From assembly GCA_963082875.1 (NCBI GenBank), contig OY720101.1, positions 6,200,001 through 6,264,000 on the forward strand: a stretch of DNA of 64,000 nucleotides, in the 5' to 3' direction. This stretch comes from Corella eumyota (taxonomy: Eukaryota > Chordata > Ascidiacea > Phlebobranchia > Corellidae). The notes under the pieces were generated by a model. It did not search any database and was not told the DNA's origin. It worked only from the letters and a program-made list of their open reading frames with translations. Positions 37,495 to 50,105 of this stretch are shown here, piece after piece (position 1 is the first letter of the stretch; the number at the start of each line of letters is the position of its first letter). A program made the position numbers and the translations under genes.

Positions 37495-39307
37495 TTTTAC
37501 AATTTAGTTTCTATATACTAACCACTATTTTCTATTTAAAGAAGGTTATAGATACACAAATTGTAACTGAATCGTAACTGTGACATAACTTAAATTGTTA
37601 ACACATTTTAAGGTTTTTAAGTTTATTTCTAAAAGTGCAAATATTCAATTGTTTATCAAGATTGGCACAGTTTTTAAAAAAAAGAACTTCGTTATATAGA
37701 AATTCGTTAATAAATATGGTTACTTCGTATAGGGACTAAGTTCAAGAAAAATCTAATCATAAAAAGTTTCAACTCCCAAGGGTGCTCTTATTCAAAAATA
37801 TTGGTAGTTAAGTATAAAGTATAGGTCTCTAATGTCTAAAATTGGGTTTAAGACCCGCCAGTAATAGTCAAAAATAGCAAACCAAATCTACAGACAACAT
37901 CTATTAATTAATCAAACACGTTCATCATATAATCGAAAAGTTACATATATACAAAATTGGTTATTTAACGTACACACAACAAAACCTGGTCTCTATGCTA
38001 CATACATAACGATTAACATAAATACGAGTACATTACACACAAAAAACGTCTTTCGTATATCGACTGCATCCTGTATTGAACTGTTAACTAATTCTAAATA
38101 AAAACTTGGCAAAATAAAACGCGGGGGAAAAACACCAAAACGGACAACTGTCAATTCACATTTTGTACATCAAAAGGGTTACACTATTAACCCTTATTCT
38201 ATGAATTTATAAAATAATACAGTCCAACTGAACATGAAATTAGGCACAGTTTCCACTGGCTCTACATAACAAATAGCGACAATTTTTACAAGAAAAAAAT
38301 ACACAATTGGACCATGTTCAATAAAATAACGAATAAATTTAAAGCGTCTAACTGCCTTATGAGCGTTAGACTTGTCCTTGAATAAAGGGGTTAATTTGTT
38401 AGTACCCTTTATAATGTATATACCTTAATATACATAAATACAGTCTCTATAAGTTTTTCATATTCATAAGTATTTTGTACGGTGTTTAAACCGCACGGGA
38501 TGGCAGAGAGTTTGCACTATCTCGGTACCCCCTTTTTTTTGTCCAAGGCCGACAGGTCATATGGTTTCTTGTCGTTTGGTGTGAACCGGCATTAAGTCTG
38601 GGCGGCATTACGAAACTTGTTAAGTTAACGATCTCGTTACTTATACGTCATTAGCAAGCGAGAACGTCACTTAGCTAGAAAATCGGTATTACGAAACAAA
38701 AAATTTCATTTTTAATGAACGAGAATGCACAAAATTTAGCGAGTAGAATTTACTGTCCGTTAACTTAGCGAGAAGTATTTTCCCGTGATTATTGCCATGT
38801 TAAACATTGAAAATATTTTTGCGGTACATAAATGCTCATATGTTATTTAAAAGTTTCTAATGCTAGTATAATTGCCGAATGACGATGATCAAATGGTAGT
38901 TACATACATCGTTTAAAAATTGCAACGCTTAAACCCGATAAACAGCAATATTTAACATATATAACCTTATTTTACCATGCTTTACTTGTAATAAACCTAA
39001 AATAACAAACCCATGACTCAAACACAATTTAACGAAAGTGAACAGGTCGGATAACGATTTTTAAAGTTAACTCAAAAGTTAAATTTTAACGAGAAATTTA
39101 ATGTGATTAATTAACGATTCACGCAGTAACGGTTTGGTGCCCACTTTTTGTTATAACCAAGAACTGCTTCCTTGAGTTAAGCTTCGTTTTATTATTACTT
39201 GAAGGTGAAGTAGGTTTTACTCTTATACTCCACACCCATTTTGATCACCTAATGCTACTTAGCACTTAAATCTTTTTTAAATACATTTTTTACATACAGT
39301 CAAAAAT
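37495..39307. other. Intergenic region before the dioxygenase gene
   Basis: Ordinary AT-rich sequence, somewhat richer in CG between 38450 and 39130, where AACGAGA/TCTCGTT strings recur in both orientations. This may be an old small transposon, but no clear ends or target duplication were found. No gene recognised. The dioxygenase promoter must lie near its right end. Confidence 0.4.
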
Positions 39308-42300
39308 ATGTCAAAATATCTTACAAGAGATATAAGTATAGGTAAATCTGAAAAAACTGTAGGCATACTTTGGGAAGATGGTCATTGCAGCAGGTATTTT
39401 TAAACAATATACTTACATATAAAGCCTAATTTTTAGGTTAAAAAAACATTAATGTAAGCACCTAAGGTAAGTTTAAGCATAATTACATCCACTTTTTATA
39501 AATAATTAAATTTGATTTTTATATTTTTTTAGATTCCACAGCAAGTGGCTTAGGTTTAATTGTCAATGTTTTACCTGCCTTAAAAAAGTTGTTGGGCAAC
39601 AAAAAATCAATTGCAGCTTGTTTCCGGAAGATCTTTTTATGGCAAAATGTGACACCTTTAAAGATAAGGGTGTGTGTTTTTTTTGCTGAAATTTATGTTT
39701 TTTTAGTTGTTAAATAAATGACCTTATTTTTTTTTTATAACCTTAATAACCTTATTTATTTATTATTGAACCCAGTTTAATTTTATTTAAAGATTTAATT
39801 CAATTTCACTTTCATGGTGAAATAATTGTGGATCACATAACTGAGTTGAGCATAAAATGGATGCGAGATTTGTGCTATTGTGATCAGTGCTTAAGTGTAA
39901 TGATTGAAGAAAGAAAAATGCATTTTATTCCACCTACAGAAAGTCATGTCCTTAAACCGATTAAATATAAGGAAATACAAGAAAATAAAAGGGGTTTGTT
40001 CAGGTAATTTTTATATTTTAAGCTAAAATAAAATTTTTGTGTAGCACAGCTTTGGTTTAAAAAAATAAGTTCAACTGTATGGTTATGTTTTTATTGTAGC
40101 GTCCTTGAACAAGTAATAAAAGTTGGAGTTTGTTATGTAAAAGGGGTTCCAACAGAAAAACCTTTTCTTCAGGAGGTTTATTATTTTTAAATTATATATA
40201 AATTTGAATTTAAACAATACCAAAATGTTAAATTAATCTATGTTTTTTTAGTTTGCAAATCAGATTGGACCAATAGTGGAATCAACATATGGAAAAGTAA
40301 GTAAAAGTCATTTTCGATTAATTTTTGCTTTTATAATTCTGCAATAATAATTTTTTGTTAATAGCATGTATATAGTTGACAGTCCTCGAATTCATTAAAT
40401 TTACAATTCTCTTTAAATTTGTTTATACCTTATGATTCTTTAGAATCTTGTAATTTAAAAAAGTCATTTTAAATAATCAACCTTAAAAAATCTGACTAAA
40501 TAAAAAATTTACTGAGCTTGATTATATAAAAAGGAAATTATTTTTTACTGTTTTATCACAAAATAAATCTTGTAATCAAAGTATAAACTTTTGTTATTAG
40601 AGTTACAAGATTTTAATTAAATAATTTCAAAGGATTAATTTATATTGATATTCATGACAAAATGGGCATTGTTTTTGTTACAAAAAGGTGTTCGTGAGAT
40701 TATGCCAAAATAAAAAAATCATGATAATTACTCAATATTATTCTTGATACTTATATGTTTTTTTTTGCATCACATTACTGTTATATTCCCAAAACCTGTA
40801 AATCATTTTTCATTTAAATCTGCTTACATTATTGCTTTAAAGTAAGACTATGCCATAATATTTTATAACAAGGTTTAGCAATAAATATTGTCTAGAATTT
40901 TTCGAAAAAGCAAACTTATTACAATTTTTACAGGTCTTTTCCATTCAAGATACAGGTAGCAAAGAGGTTGTAACAAATACGCGGGAATTTTTGACTTTTC
41001 ATTCTGACCAAGCTCATTATGAGTCAGAGTTAGGAATACAATTCTTTCATTGCCTTCAGTAAGTACTTTAAAGTTGAGTTTTAAATAAATTAAATTTTCT
41101 ATTAAGCTGGCTCGTGACTTCAATATTTTCTTAAAAATTTTTTTAATACTTAGTGGGAATTAAAAAGGCCTTGCTTACCCCTTTTTTAGTTTAATTTCTT
41201 ACTTATTTTTGTGCAAAAGGGTCAATGACTTTTTTAACATCTTATGTTATATTCAATTTATTTTGCTGAAAAATTTAACATTTTAATTTTTTTTTGTCTT
41301 AGTAGTTGATTATTTACTATAAAATGCTGTTTATATTTTTTTACACAATTCTTATATTAAGGTTTGATGAGTGTGTAAAAGGCGGAGAAACAGTTATTGC
41401 TGACATGTTTCAAAGTGCAGAAATACTTCGAACTGAATCACCAGAAGACTTTAAAATTCTAACAAAAGTGCCCCAAAGTTTTGCAACCATTGACTTTAAG
41501 AGAAAAAATAAAGCGTTTTATGAAACACGAAAACCTGTCATTGAGGTTGACTATGTTGATCAGGTAATCCCAGTTATTTTTATTATGTTTTCTTAATAAT
41601 ATGTTTTCTGTTGTTTAACAGTTATAAAAACAAAATATAAAAAGTTTTAATAGAGTTACTAATACTTACAAACACAGTTTATTAATATTCTTAGCGTAAC
41701 ATGTGTATGGCATACAATCTTTATTTACTTCTTGCTTAATTAACAGTTTTACAACAATTAAGTTACATTTATTTTATTTTTCTAAATTTTATTTGAATTT
41801 TTCATCGTAAAGATTGTGGCTGTTCATTTTAACACTGGGTTGGATTCAACATTAAGAGTTCATGAAAACTTAGTTGAAAAATATTATAGTGCTCACAGAA
41901 AACTTTGGAGAATAATAACAAGACCTGAAATTAGAGTAATTTGTTTTAAATCTTTAATATAAATAACTTCAGTATTAAAAAAACTTAATAATATATTAAA
42001 TTACACCAAGAACGCATGGATTGTATGGATCCGATAGATATAAAATAAGTTGCATATATTACGTGGATTTCAAATGGGTGAGGGATAGGTTTGCAATCGT
42101 TTGATCCAGTATTTTTTTAACTATTCAGATTATTTAAACTAACGCAATTCTTCTTGCTCAAATTTTGCAAAGCTTTTGCAAACCAAAGCTTTTGCAAACC
42201 AAAGCCTTTTAGTCAATAATCAGCTTTGTTTAAATTTTATAAAGTGGTTACAGTTTAATATATTATGTTTTGCTGGATCAGCACTTTGTCTTTAAATTAA

Positions 42301-43454
42301 TCATTTACTTGATAAACTGGTTTCATTGACACACATGGTGGTAAAAATGTTAAACTTTGGAATTGTTGTTTAACAAATTGAACTTTGTTATTTATTCAAA
42401 CAACATTGTCTAGATAGTTTAATTGTACAAATAATTTAATAGTAATAATACACTTTATCTTCTTGTGTAGAAAAAAAATGACAATAACCTTAAAGATTTT
42501 TATTATTTTCCCTTTTATTTATTATCTTTTAACTTTTATACAAATTTTGTTAATTTTTTTGTTTTTAAAAAATTGTTTGAAAAAATACATTTTGTAAGTT
42601 TGATTAAATTGTAATCTTGTATTCCCAACATCAAATTATTTTTTTAAATTTTTTGGTTATGCTTTTTTAGTTTAATCATCGTATGAGACCAGGAGATTTG
42701 CTTGTTTTTAACAACCGCAGAGTTGCTCATGGGCGTAACGCTTTTGAACCAAATGGGGGGATGAGACTTTTACAAGTCAGTAAATATTTTTTGGATACTT
42801 ACTTATGTTTGTCAAAAAATTGGGATCACTTTACAGCATTGTGCAAATATATTTTACTATCCTAGTTCAATCTTTAACTACCTATACTAGTTTAATATAT
42901 TATTGATCTTTGATAAATTAGTTATTTTTTACATTTGTTTATCCTCAATGTGGGAAGGTTAACTTCATGACATAATCATACAGTAACATCAGTTACTACA
43001 ACCCAGTCTTGAGTTGACTTTGGCAGTTTGAATATAATTTGTAATGAATTTTTTTTTAATTGACATGAATTAAATAATATTTTGTTAAAATTCTGGTGTT
43101 TTTAAGTTACGTAATGATTGCAAAATAAAGAAAAGTATTTTTTTTAACATTTTGTAAATTGATGCAATGCAACTTTTTTATACATTTACTTATGGTGCAT
43201 GAAGTTTGATTTTATAGTATTATACCTATTTATTTTTAAAAGTTGTTTTATATGGATTTTACTTTAATAAATAATTTTTTGGGTTAGACGGGGTGTGTAA
43301 ATTATAAACCCATGTGGTTACTACCTAAAAAAGTTGTTTTGTGCAGTCAACATATGTAAATGCTGAAGATGTGAGGAGCAAATACATGGTGCTCGGTACT
43401 GAGCTTGAAGTGGGAGTTACACCAACAAAAATTGGAAATCGAAGTTGCATTTAG
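39308..43454 (+). CDS. 2-oxoglutarate/Fe(II) dioxygenase, gamma-butyrobetaine (BBOX1) / trimethyllysine (TMLHE) family
   Basis: Ten exons: 39308-39393, 39533-39669, 39793-40003, 40100-40175, 40252-40296, 40934-41058, 41362-41563, 41813-41935, 42671-42775, 43347-43454, ending in TAG. They total 1218 nt and 405 residues, near BBOX1 (about 387) and TMLHE (about 421). BBOX1 makes L-carnitine and TMLHE hydroxylates trimethyllysine; both use iron, oxygen and 2-oxoglutarate. The N-terminal domain has WLRFNCQCFTC (C39, C41, C44), matching the zinc-binding WLRDNCPCSDC of BBOX1. The catalytic domain has FHSDQ (H208, D210) and RVAHGR (H355), the iron-binding HxD...H triad. Blocks such as ESTYGK, GIQFFHCL, GGETVIAD, SPEDFKIL and MRPGDLLVFNN follow both relatives. 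The N-terminus MSKYLTRDIS does not look like a mitochondrial presequence, which favours a cytosolic BBOX1-like role. The exact substrate cannot be read from the sequence. Confidence 0.9.
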
Positions 43455-43970
43455 AAGAAAGCTTCAAATTCATTTAGTTTAATCATTTTTTTGCTCATTT
43501 TATTAAAGTTTTAAAAATTGTTTGATAAATTTTACTTTGATTATTGTTTTATAAAATTTTGAAATTATATAGTTTACATAATAAGGTATTTAAAATAAAA
43601 GTCACAAGTACAAACGTGTTGTAATTGTTTGTTTCCAGGTTACATCGTAAAACAAAATTTTAAAAAATGCCATTTTCTTGTTAGATGCGCAGAACTTTAG
43701 ATAAATTAGTGTTAAAAATTTTATGTAATCTTTATTTAACAAAAAAATTATTTTTATTTAAATAAAAAGAAAAATCAAAGAACAGCAACATTTCCATACT
43801 ATAATATTTATTTAAAAAAAAATTAATAGTTTCCATATCCCCATACCTACTATAATAAAAATTAAAAAGTAACAAATAACTTTTAAAATTCATTTTAAAA
43901 CCTAAATATATTTTAAAATATAACTTTTTCGTATTGCATTTAAAAATCGTATTATAACAACTTTTTTAAG
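43455..43970. other. 3' flank of the dioxygenase gene
   Basis: AT-rich, with several AATAAA strings that could serve as poly(A) signals (for example about 43593-43600 in TTTAAAATAAAAG context). Nothing else recognised. Confidence 0.4.
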
Positions 43971-44589
43971 GAACATAGACGAGGCAATTGAAGGTTACAA
44001 GTATTTTTGCAAACAAACAAAGGGCTACAAAGAAGTGAAATTACAACATGATGAAAAGTTTTGTGCCAGTGATCTCATTGATGTGACAATGGAAATGATT
44101 TTTTTTACGCTTCCTAGGGAGGCTACGAGTTTAAAGTTAAACAGCTACAAATATAAGTAAAATCTATTAACGATTGTCAGAAAACAAAAGAATCGGTAGA
44201 AAAACAATCCTTAAAAAATGATTTATTACAGTTTGTAAGTGAGAGTTGTTGTTCATCAAGGTTTTTTGATATGAAAAGGATATTTCAATCAAAGGGCAAA
44301 TTGACCTGCCAGCAAGTCTGTTAATGCTAGGGAGAAAAGTACGCTATTATTTATTGTATGCTGGCCTTTGCGTAAGAAAGGACACCAGATGTGGAGATGG
44401 CATTTCTTCGGTTACGACACCAATATGTGTACCAGAGAGTTAGCCCATTATTTTGAGCTTAAGAAAATTGACTGCTATATAGAGGCACATTTACATCATA
44501 AATATGATGTTTATACTATTATTAAAAGAACCAATGTTTACTATATTTATGAAAAAACAAAGTACACTAACCAAGTTGTAAAAATTTAG
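43971..44589 (+). pseudogene. Unrecognised coding-like fragments, probably decayed
   Basis: After an acceptor-like TTTTTTAAG there is a 63-codon open stretch to about 44160. It begins NIDEAIEGYKYFCKQT and continues GYKEVKLQHDEKFCASD, with a composition unlike the surrounding AT-rich DNA. A second open frame, 44368-44589, begins MRKKGHQMWRWHFFGYDTN. Between them (44230-44360) is another stretch reading FVSESCCSSRFFDMKR before stops. I do not recognise any of them and cannot link them with confident splice sites, so a decayed gene or chance frames are both possible. Confidence 0.35.
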
Positions 44590-44603
44590 AAATACTAAAT
44601 AAG

Positions 44604-44735
44604 ATAACGGCATCATTTGGGGTAACAACATCATCAGCGAGGGGTAGCAACATCATCAGAAAGTGGTATCAACGTCATCGGGACACAGGGGGTAGCAACA
44701 TCATTGGAAGGTAGTAGCAACATCGTCATCTTAAA
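44604..44735. repeat. Degenerate minisatellite with GGTAGCAACATCATC
   Basis: Four to five imperfect copies of about 25-35 bp built around GGTAGCAACATCATC and related strings such as GGTATCAACGTCATC. Confidence 0.65.
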
Positions 44736-45369
44736 CCTTAAAAAAAGCTGGAAAGCAGTTATCTATTTCTAATTACAAAAAAAAATAGTGAACTTATTAT
44801 TACCTTGTCGTTTAAAAGACTATATGTTACCCATCTTTCTCGATTCAAAAGGTGACATCATCGAACTGTAACCTAATCCGAAACACTGAATTGCATTAAA
44901 CCTATGTAGACAAAATGACCTCGAAAAAAATTGAAAAGAATTAAATATGTTATTTGGTACAGTTGTTTAATTTAATTAAAAATATACAAAATGAATAATT
45001 TAGTTATACGTATTTACTGCATGAATACCAAACTTTTATTAAAAAAAAGGATAATATTAGAAAATAATTAAGAAAAATTATTAAAATAAACAAACAAATT
45101 TTAAGGTCATTAAAATAAATTAAAACACCAACCAACCAACAAGTAATTAAACAAATACAATACACAAAATAGTAGCCTACTTATCAATAGTAGGTAACTG
45201 ATAAACAAATAGCTAACAAATCAAATAGCAGGCATGTAGATCCCAGCTGTTCGCACTCTAGTACGCCAACTAGCGGTCGACCTTGACGTCTACAGATCTC
45301 CGTCTAGCGGATGGTAATATAGCTACGACAACTAAAGCGACGCAAACTGACGTGTAAACTGAAGCGGCA
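44736..45369. other. Intergenic region left of the 231-bp array
   Basis: AT-rich sequence, then a slightly CG-richer segment from 45240. No gene recognised. Confidence 0.4.
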
Positions 45370-45495
45370 TAAACTGACGTTTATGTCGAAGCGAACGACG
45401 AAAGCGACGAACAACGAACGAGAAAAAGCGACGAACGAGGTAAGCGACGAACAACGAACGACGAAAGCGACGCAAACTAAAGCGACCAACGAAGC
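45370..45495. repeat. CGACGAA-type minisatellite, left flank of the array
   Basis: Irregular repeats of GCGACGAACAACGAACGA and GCGACGCAAACT. The same family of repeats lies on the other side of the array at 49850-50105. It gives open frames on both strands that should not be read as genes. Confidence 0.7.
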
Positions 45496-45780
45496 GTATG
45501 TTGCAACACGCGCACGAATTAGATTGAACGCAAGATTGACGACCCGCCTAATACAACTAGGCTGATCCTAATAATTGGTCATTTTTAGCATATATCTGTA
45601 ATCAACAACACCTCAAATTTGACAATCTGAGGCCTTAGCCTTTAGGGTTAGGGTGTAGGACTTTTATTAGGGAAAATGCATATAGAAAGATGTACACTCA
45701 AAAATTATAACTAATGTTATTATCAATTTAATATATATATATATATTTATTAAAAAACAAATATCTTACCGTATGTTAAA
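45496..45780. repeat. Left copy of duplicated flank
   Basis: From TTGCAACACGCGCACGAAT through GACGACCCGCCTAAT, GGTCATTTTTAG and an AT run to ATCTTACCG. It matches 50110-50370 in order and orientation, with moderate divergence and small gaps. Confidence 0.75.
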
Positions 45781-45822
45781 GAAATCACCTTGTTGTTCTT
45801 CTTTTCACAACTTATTAAAACC

Positions 45823-48800
45823 TCAATTAACAACTACCTCTCTTATCAGATCATCATCAGATCCTCCAGATGTTCCTCTATTCTTCATCAAATTATTATC
45901 AAATCCTCCAGATGTTCTTTTGTTCATTATTGCATTCTCCAGGTTCACGAGATCGTCATCTGAAATCTAAAACCTTAAAAAGAAAGCTAAAAAGCAGTTA
46001 TTTATGTCTAATTAAAAATTAAAATTAGTTAAAATATTACCTTGTTGTTCAGAAGACTACATGTTACCTATCTTTCTCGATTCCTCATTAGATCCTCCAG
46101 ATGTTCCTTCATTTTTGATGAATTCATCATCATATTCTCTAGATGTTTCTCTATTCCTCATCAGATCCTCCAGGTTGACGAGATCGTCATCAGAAATCTA
46201 AAACCTTAAAAAGAAAGCTAAAAAGCAGTTATATATGTCTAATTAAAAATTAAAATTAGTTAAAATATTACCTTGTTGTTCAGAAGACTACATGTTACCT
46301 ATCTTTCTTGATTCCTCATTAGATCCTGCAGATGTTCCTTTATTCCTTAAGAAATCATCATCAGATCCTCCAGATGTTCCTCTATTCCTCATCAGATCCT
46401 CCAGGTTCACGATATCGTCATCTGAAATCTAAAACCTTAAAAACAAACCTAAAAAGCAGTTTTCTATGTCTAATTAAAAATTAAAATTAGTTAAAATATT
46501 ACCTTGTTGTTCACAAGACTACATGTTACCTATCTTTCTCGATTTCTCATTAGATCCTCCAGATGTTCCTTTATTTGTCCTTAAATCATCATCCGATCCT
46601 CCAGATGTTTATTCTTTGCTCATCAGATCCTCCAGGTTCACGAGATCGTCATCTGAAATCTAAAACCTTAAAAAGAAAGCTAAAAAGCAGTTATATATGT
46701 CCAATTAAAAATTAAAATTAGTTAAAATATTACCTTGTTGTTCGGAAGACTACATTTTACTTATCTTTCTTAATTCCTCATTAGATCCTCGAGATGTTCC
46801 TTCATTTTTCATGAAATCATCATCAGATCCTCCAGATGTTTCTCTATTCCTCATCAGATCCGCCAGGTTAACGAGGTCGTCATCTAAAATCTAAAACCTT
46901 AAAAAGAAAGCTAAAAAGCAGTTATGTATGTCTAATTAAAAATTAAAATTAGTTAAAATACTACCTTGTTGTTCAGAAGACTACATGTTAACTATCTTTC
47001 TTGATTCCTCATTACATCCTCCAGATGTTCATTCATTTTTCATGAATTCATCATCAGATCCTCTAGATGTTCCTCTATTCCTTATCAGATCCTCCAAGTT
47101 TACGAGATCGTCATCTGAAATCTAAAACCTTAAAAAGAAAGCTATAAAGCAGTTATATATGTCTAATTAAAAAATAAAATTAGTTAAAATATTACCTTGT
47201 TGTTCAGAAGACTACATGTTACCTATCTTTCTCGATTCCTCATTAGAACCTCCAGATGTTCCTTCATTTTTCATGAATTCATCATCAGATCCTCTAGATG
47301 TTCCTCTATTCCTTATCAGATCCTCCAGGTTCACGAGATCGTCATCTGGAATCTAAAACCTTAAAAAGAAAGCTAAAAAGCAGTTATATATGTCAAATTA
47401 AAAATTAAAATTAGTTAAAATATTAACTTGTTATTCAGAAGACTACATGTTACCTATCTTTCTCGATTCCTCATTACATCCTTCAGATGTTCCTTCATTT
47501 TTCATGAATTCATCATCAGATTCTTCATGTGTTCCTCTATTCCTCATCAGATCCGCCAGGTTCACGAGGTCGTCATCTGAAATCTAAAACCTTAAAAAGA
47601 ATGCTAAAAAGCAGTTATATATGTCTAATTAAAAATTAAAATTAGTTAAGATATTACCTTGCTGTTCAGAAGACTACATGTTACCTATCTTTCTCGATTC
47701 CTCATTAGATCCTCCAGATGTTCATTCATTTTTCATAAAATCATCATCAGATCCTCCAGATGTTCCTCTATTCCTCATCAGATTCTCCAGGTTCACGAGA
47801 TCGCCATCTGAAATCTAAAACCTTAAAAAAAAGCTAAAAAGCAGTTATGTATGTCTAATTAAAATTAAAATTAGTTAAAATATTACCTTGTTGTTCAGAA
47901 GACTACATGTTACCTATCTTTCTCGATTCCTCATTACATTCTCCAGATGTTCCTTCATTTTTCATGAATTCATCATCAGATCCTCTAGATGTTCCTCTAT
48001 TCCTCATCAGATCCTCCAGGTTCACGAGATCGTCATCTGAAATCTAAAACCTTAAAAAGAAAGCTAAGAAGCAGTTATATATGTCTAATTAAAAATTAAA
48101 ATTAGTTAAAATATTACCTTGTTGTTCAGAAGACTACATGTTACCTATCTTTCTCGATTCCTTATTAGATCCTCCAGATGTTTATTCATTCTTCATGAAA
48201 TCACCTTCAGATCCACCAGATGTTCCTCTATTCCTTATCAGATCCTCCAGGTTCATGAGATCGCCATCTGAAATCTGAAACCTTAGAAAAAAAGCTAAAA
48301 AGCAGTTACCTATGTCTAATTAAAAATTAAAATTTGTTAACATATTACCTTGTTGTTCAGAAGACTACATGTTACTTATCTTTCTCGATTTCTTATTAGA
48401 TCCTGCAGATGTCCCTTCATTTATCATGAAATCATCATCAGATCCTCTAGATGTTCCTCCTTTCCTCATCAGATCCTCTTAAGTTCACGAGATCGTCATC
48501 TGAAATCTAAAACTTAAAAAAAAAAACTAAAAAGCAGGTATCTATGTCTAATTAAAAATCAAAATTGGTTAACATATTACCTTGTTGTTTAGAAGACTAC
48601 ATGTTACCTATCTTTCTCGATTCCTTATTAGATCTTCCAGATGTTCCTTCATTCTTCATGAAATCATCATTAAATCCTCCACGTGTTCCTCTATTCCTCA
48701 TCAGATCCGCCAGGTTCACGAGGTCTTCATCTGAAATCTAAAACTTTAAAAAGAAAGCTAAAAAGCAGTTATATATGTCTAATTAAAAATTAAAATTATT

Positions 48801-49659
48801 TAAAATATTACCTTGTTGTTCAGAAGACTACATGTTACTTATCTTTCTCGATTCCTCATTAGATCCTCCAGATGTTCCTTTATTTCTTATGAAATCACCA
48901 TTAGATCCTTTAGATGTTCCTCTATTCCTCATCAGATCCTCCAGGTTCACGAGATCGTCATCTGAAATCTAAAACCTTAAAAAGAAAGCTAAAAAGCAGG
49001 TATTTATGTCTAATTAAAAATTAAAATTGGTCAACATATTACCTTGTTGTTCAGAAGACTTTATGTTACCTATCTTTCTCAATCCCTCATTAGATCTTGC
49101 AGATGTTCCTTTATTCTTCATGAAATAATCATCAGATCCTCCAGATGTTCCTCTATTCCTTATCAGATCTTCCAGGTTCACGAGATCGTCATCTGAAATC
49201 TAAAACCTTAAAAAGAAAGCTAAAAAGCAGTTATTTATGTCTAATAAAAAATTAAAATTGATTAACATATTACCTTGTTGTTCAGAAGACTTTATGTTAC
49301 CTATCTTTCTCGATTTCTCATTAGATCCTGCAGATGTTCCTTTATTCTTTATGAAATAATCATCACATCCTCAAGATGTTCCTCTATTCCTCATCAGATC
49401 CTCCAGGTTCACAAGATCGTCATCTGAAATCTGAAACCTTAAAAAGAAAGCTAAAAAGCAGTTATCTATGTCTAATTAAAAATTAAAATTGGTTAACAGA
49501 TTACCTTGTTTTTCAGAAGACTACATGTTACCTATCTTTCTCGATTCCTCATTAGATCCTCCAAAAGTTTCTTCATTTTTCATAAAATCTTCATCAGATC
49601 CTCCAGATGTTGTTCTTTATTCCTCATTAAATCCTTCAGCTTCACATAATCGTCATCTG
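45823..49659 (-). CDS. Tandem exon-cassette gene or gene remnant, about 17 repeated phase 1-1 exons
   Basis: A 231-bp unit repeats about 17 times. On the minus strand each unit reads as TTTTAGATTTCAG, an exon of about 121-133 nt, then a GTAACATG donor. A typical exon encodes DDDLVNLEDLM, RNRGTSGGS, DDEFMKN, EGTSGGSNEESRKI and a split G. It enters and leaves in phase 1, so exons can be repeated or skipped in frame. The final cassette (45823-45959) runs open to a TGA and makes a plausible last exon ending IREVVVN. About six cassettes carry an in-frame stop or a shift (near 46605, 47030, 47718, 48183, 48483 and 49372; the one nearest 49610 also looks shifted), so the product is either shortened, made by exon skipping, or no longer made. 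The acidic, Gly/Ser-rich sequence suggests a disordered protein. No first exon was found and no family was recognised. Confidence 0.5.
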
Positions 49660-49849
49660 AAACCTTAATAAGAATGCTGGAAAGCAGTTATATATGTCAA
49701 AATAGAAAAAATATTAATTAATTAGTTAACATTTTACCTGGTTGGTCAAGGGACTATAGGTTACCTATTTTCTCTTTACCTCATTTTATCATCATCATCA
49801 GATCCCTCGGCTCCACGAAGTTGTCATCTAAAACCTTAGAAAAGAAACA
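49660..49849 (-). pseudogene. Degenerate cassette at the upstream edge of the array
   Basis: A shortened, diverged cassette (acceptor TTTTAG then ATGACAACTTCGTGGAGCC on the minus strand) whose frame closes at ATAAAATGA. It marks where the array fades out. Confidence 0.45.
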
Positions 49850-50105
49850 ACTAAACCGACGCAAACTGACAACTTTACAGCCAAAGCGACTCAAATCGAC
49901 GCACGCAAACTGACAATGTTACAATTAAAGCGACGGAAGCGACGAACAACGAAATTGACGCAAACTGGCGTAACAACTGAAGCGATCGACGAAAGCGGCG
50001 AAGAACGGAAGCGACGATTGCGGCGAACAACGAACAACGAAAGCGACGATTGCGGCGAACAACGAACAACGAAAGCGATGCAAACTGAAGCGACGAACGG
50101 AGCAA
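49850..50105. repeat. CGACGAA-type minisatellite, right flank of the array
   Basis: Repeats of GCGACGATTGCGGCGAACAA and ACGAAAGCGACG, related to those at 45370-45495. Overlapping open frames here on both strands come from the repeat. Confidence 0.7.

Noticed and set aside
38560-39140. Possible old small transposon with AACGAGA/TCTCGTT motifs in both orientations
   Set aside because: No matching ends or target duplication could be found by eye.
45642-45653. TTAGGGTTAGGG, telomere-like
   Set aside because: Only two copies, inside an interior duplicated flank; most likely chance.
45773-45970. 65-codon plus-strand open frame over the terminal cassette
   Set aside because: It is the complement of the minus-strand terminal exon, where splice signals and the repeated GTSGGS pattern support the other strand.
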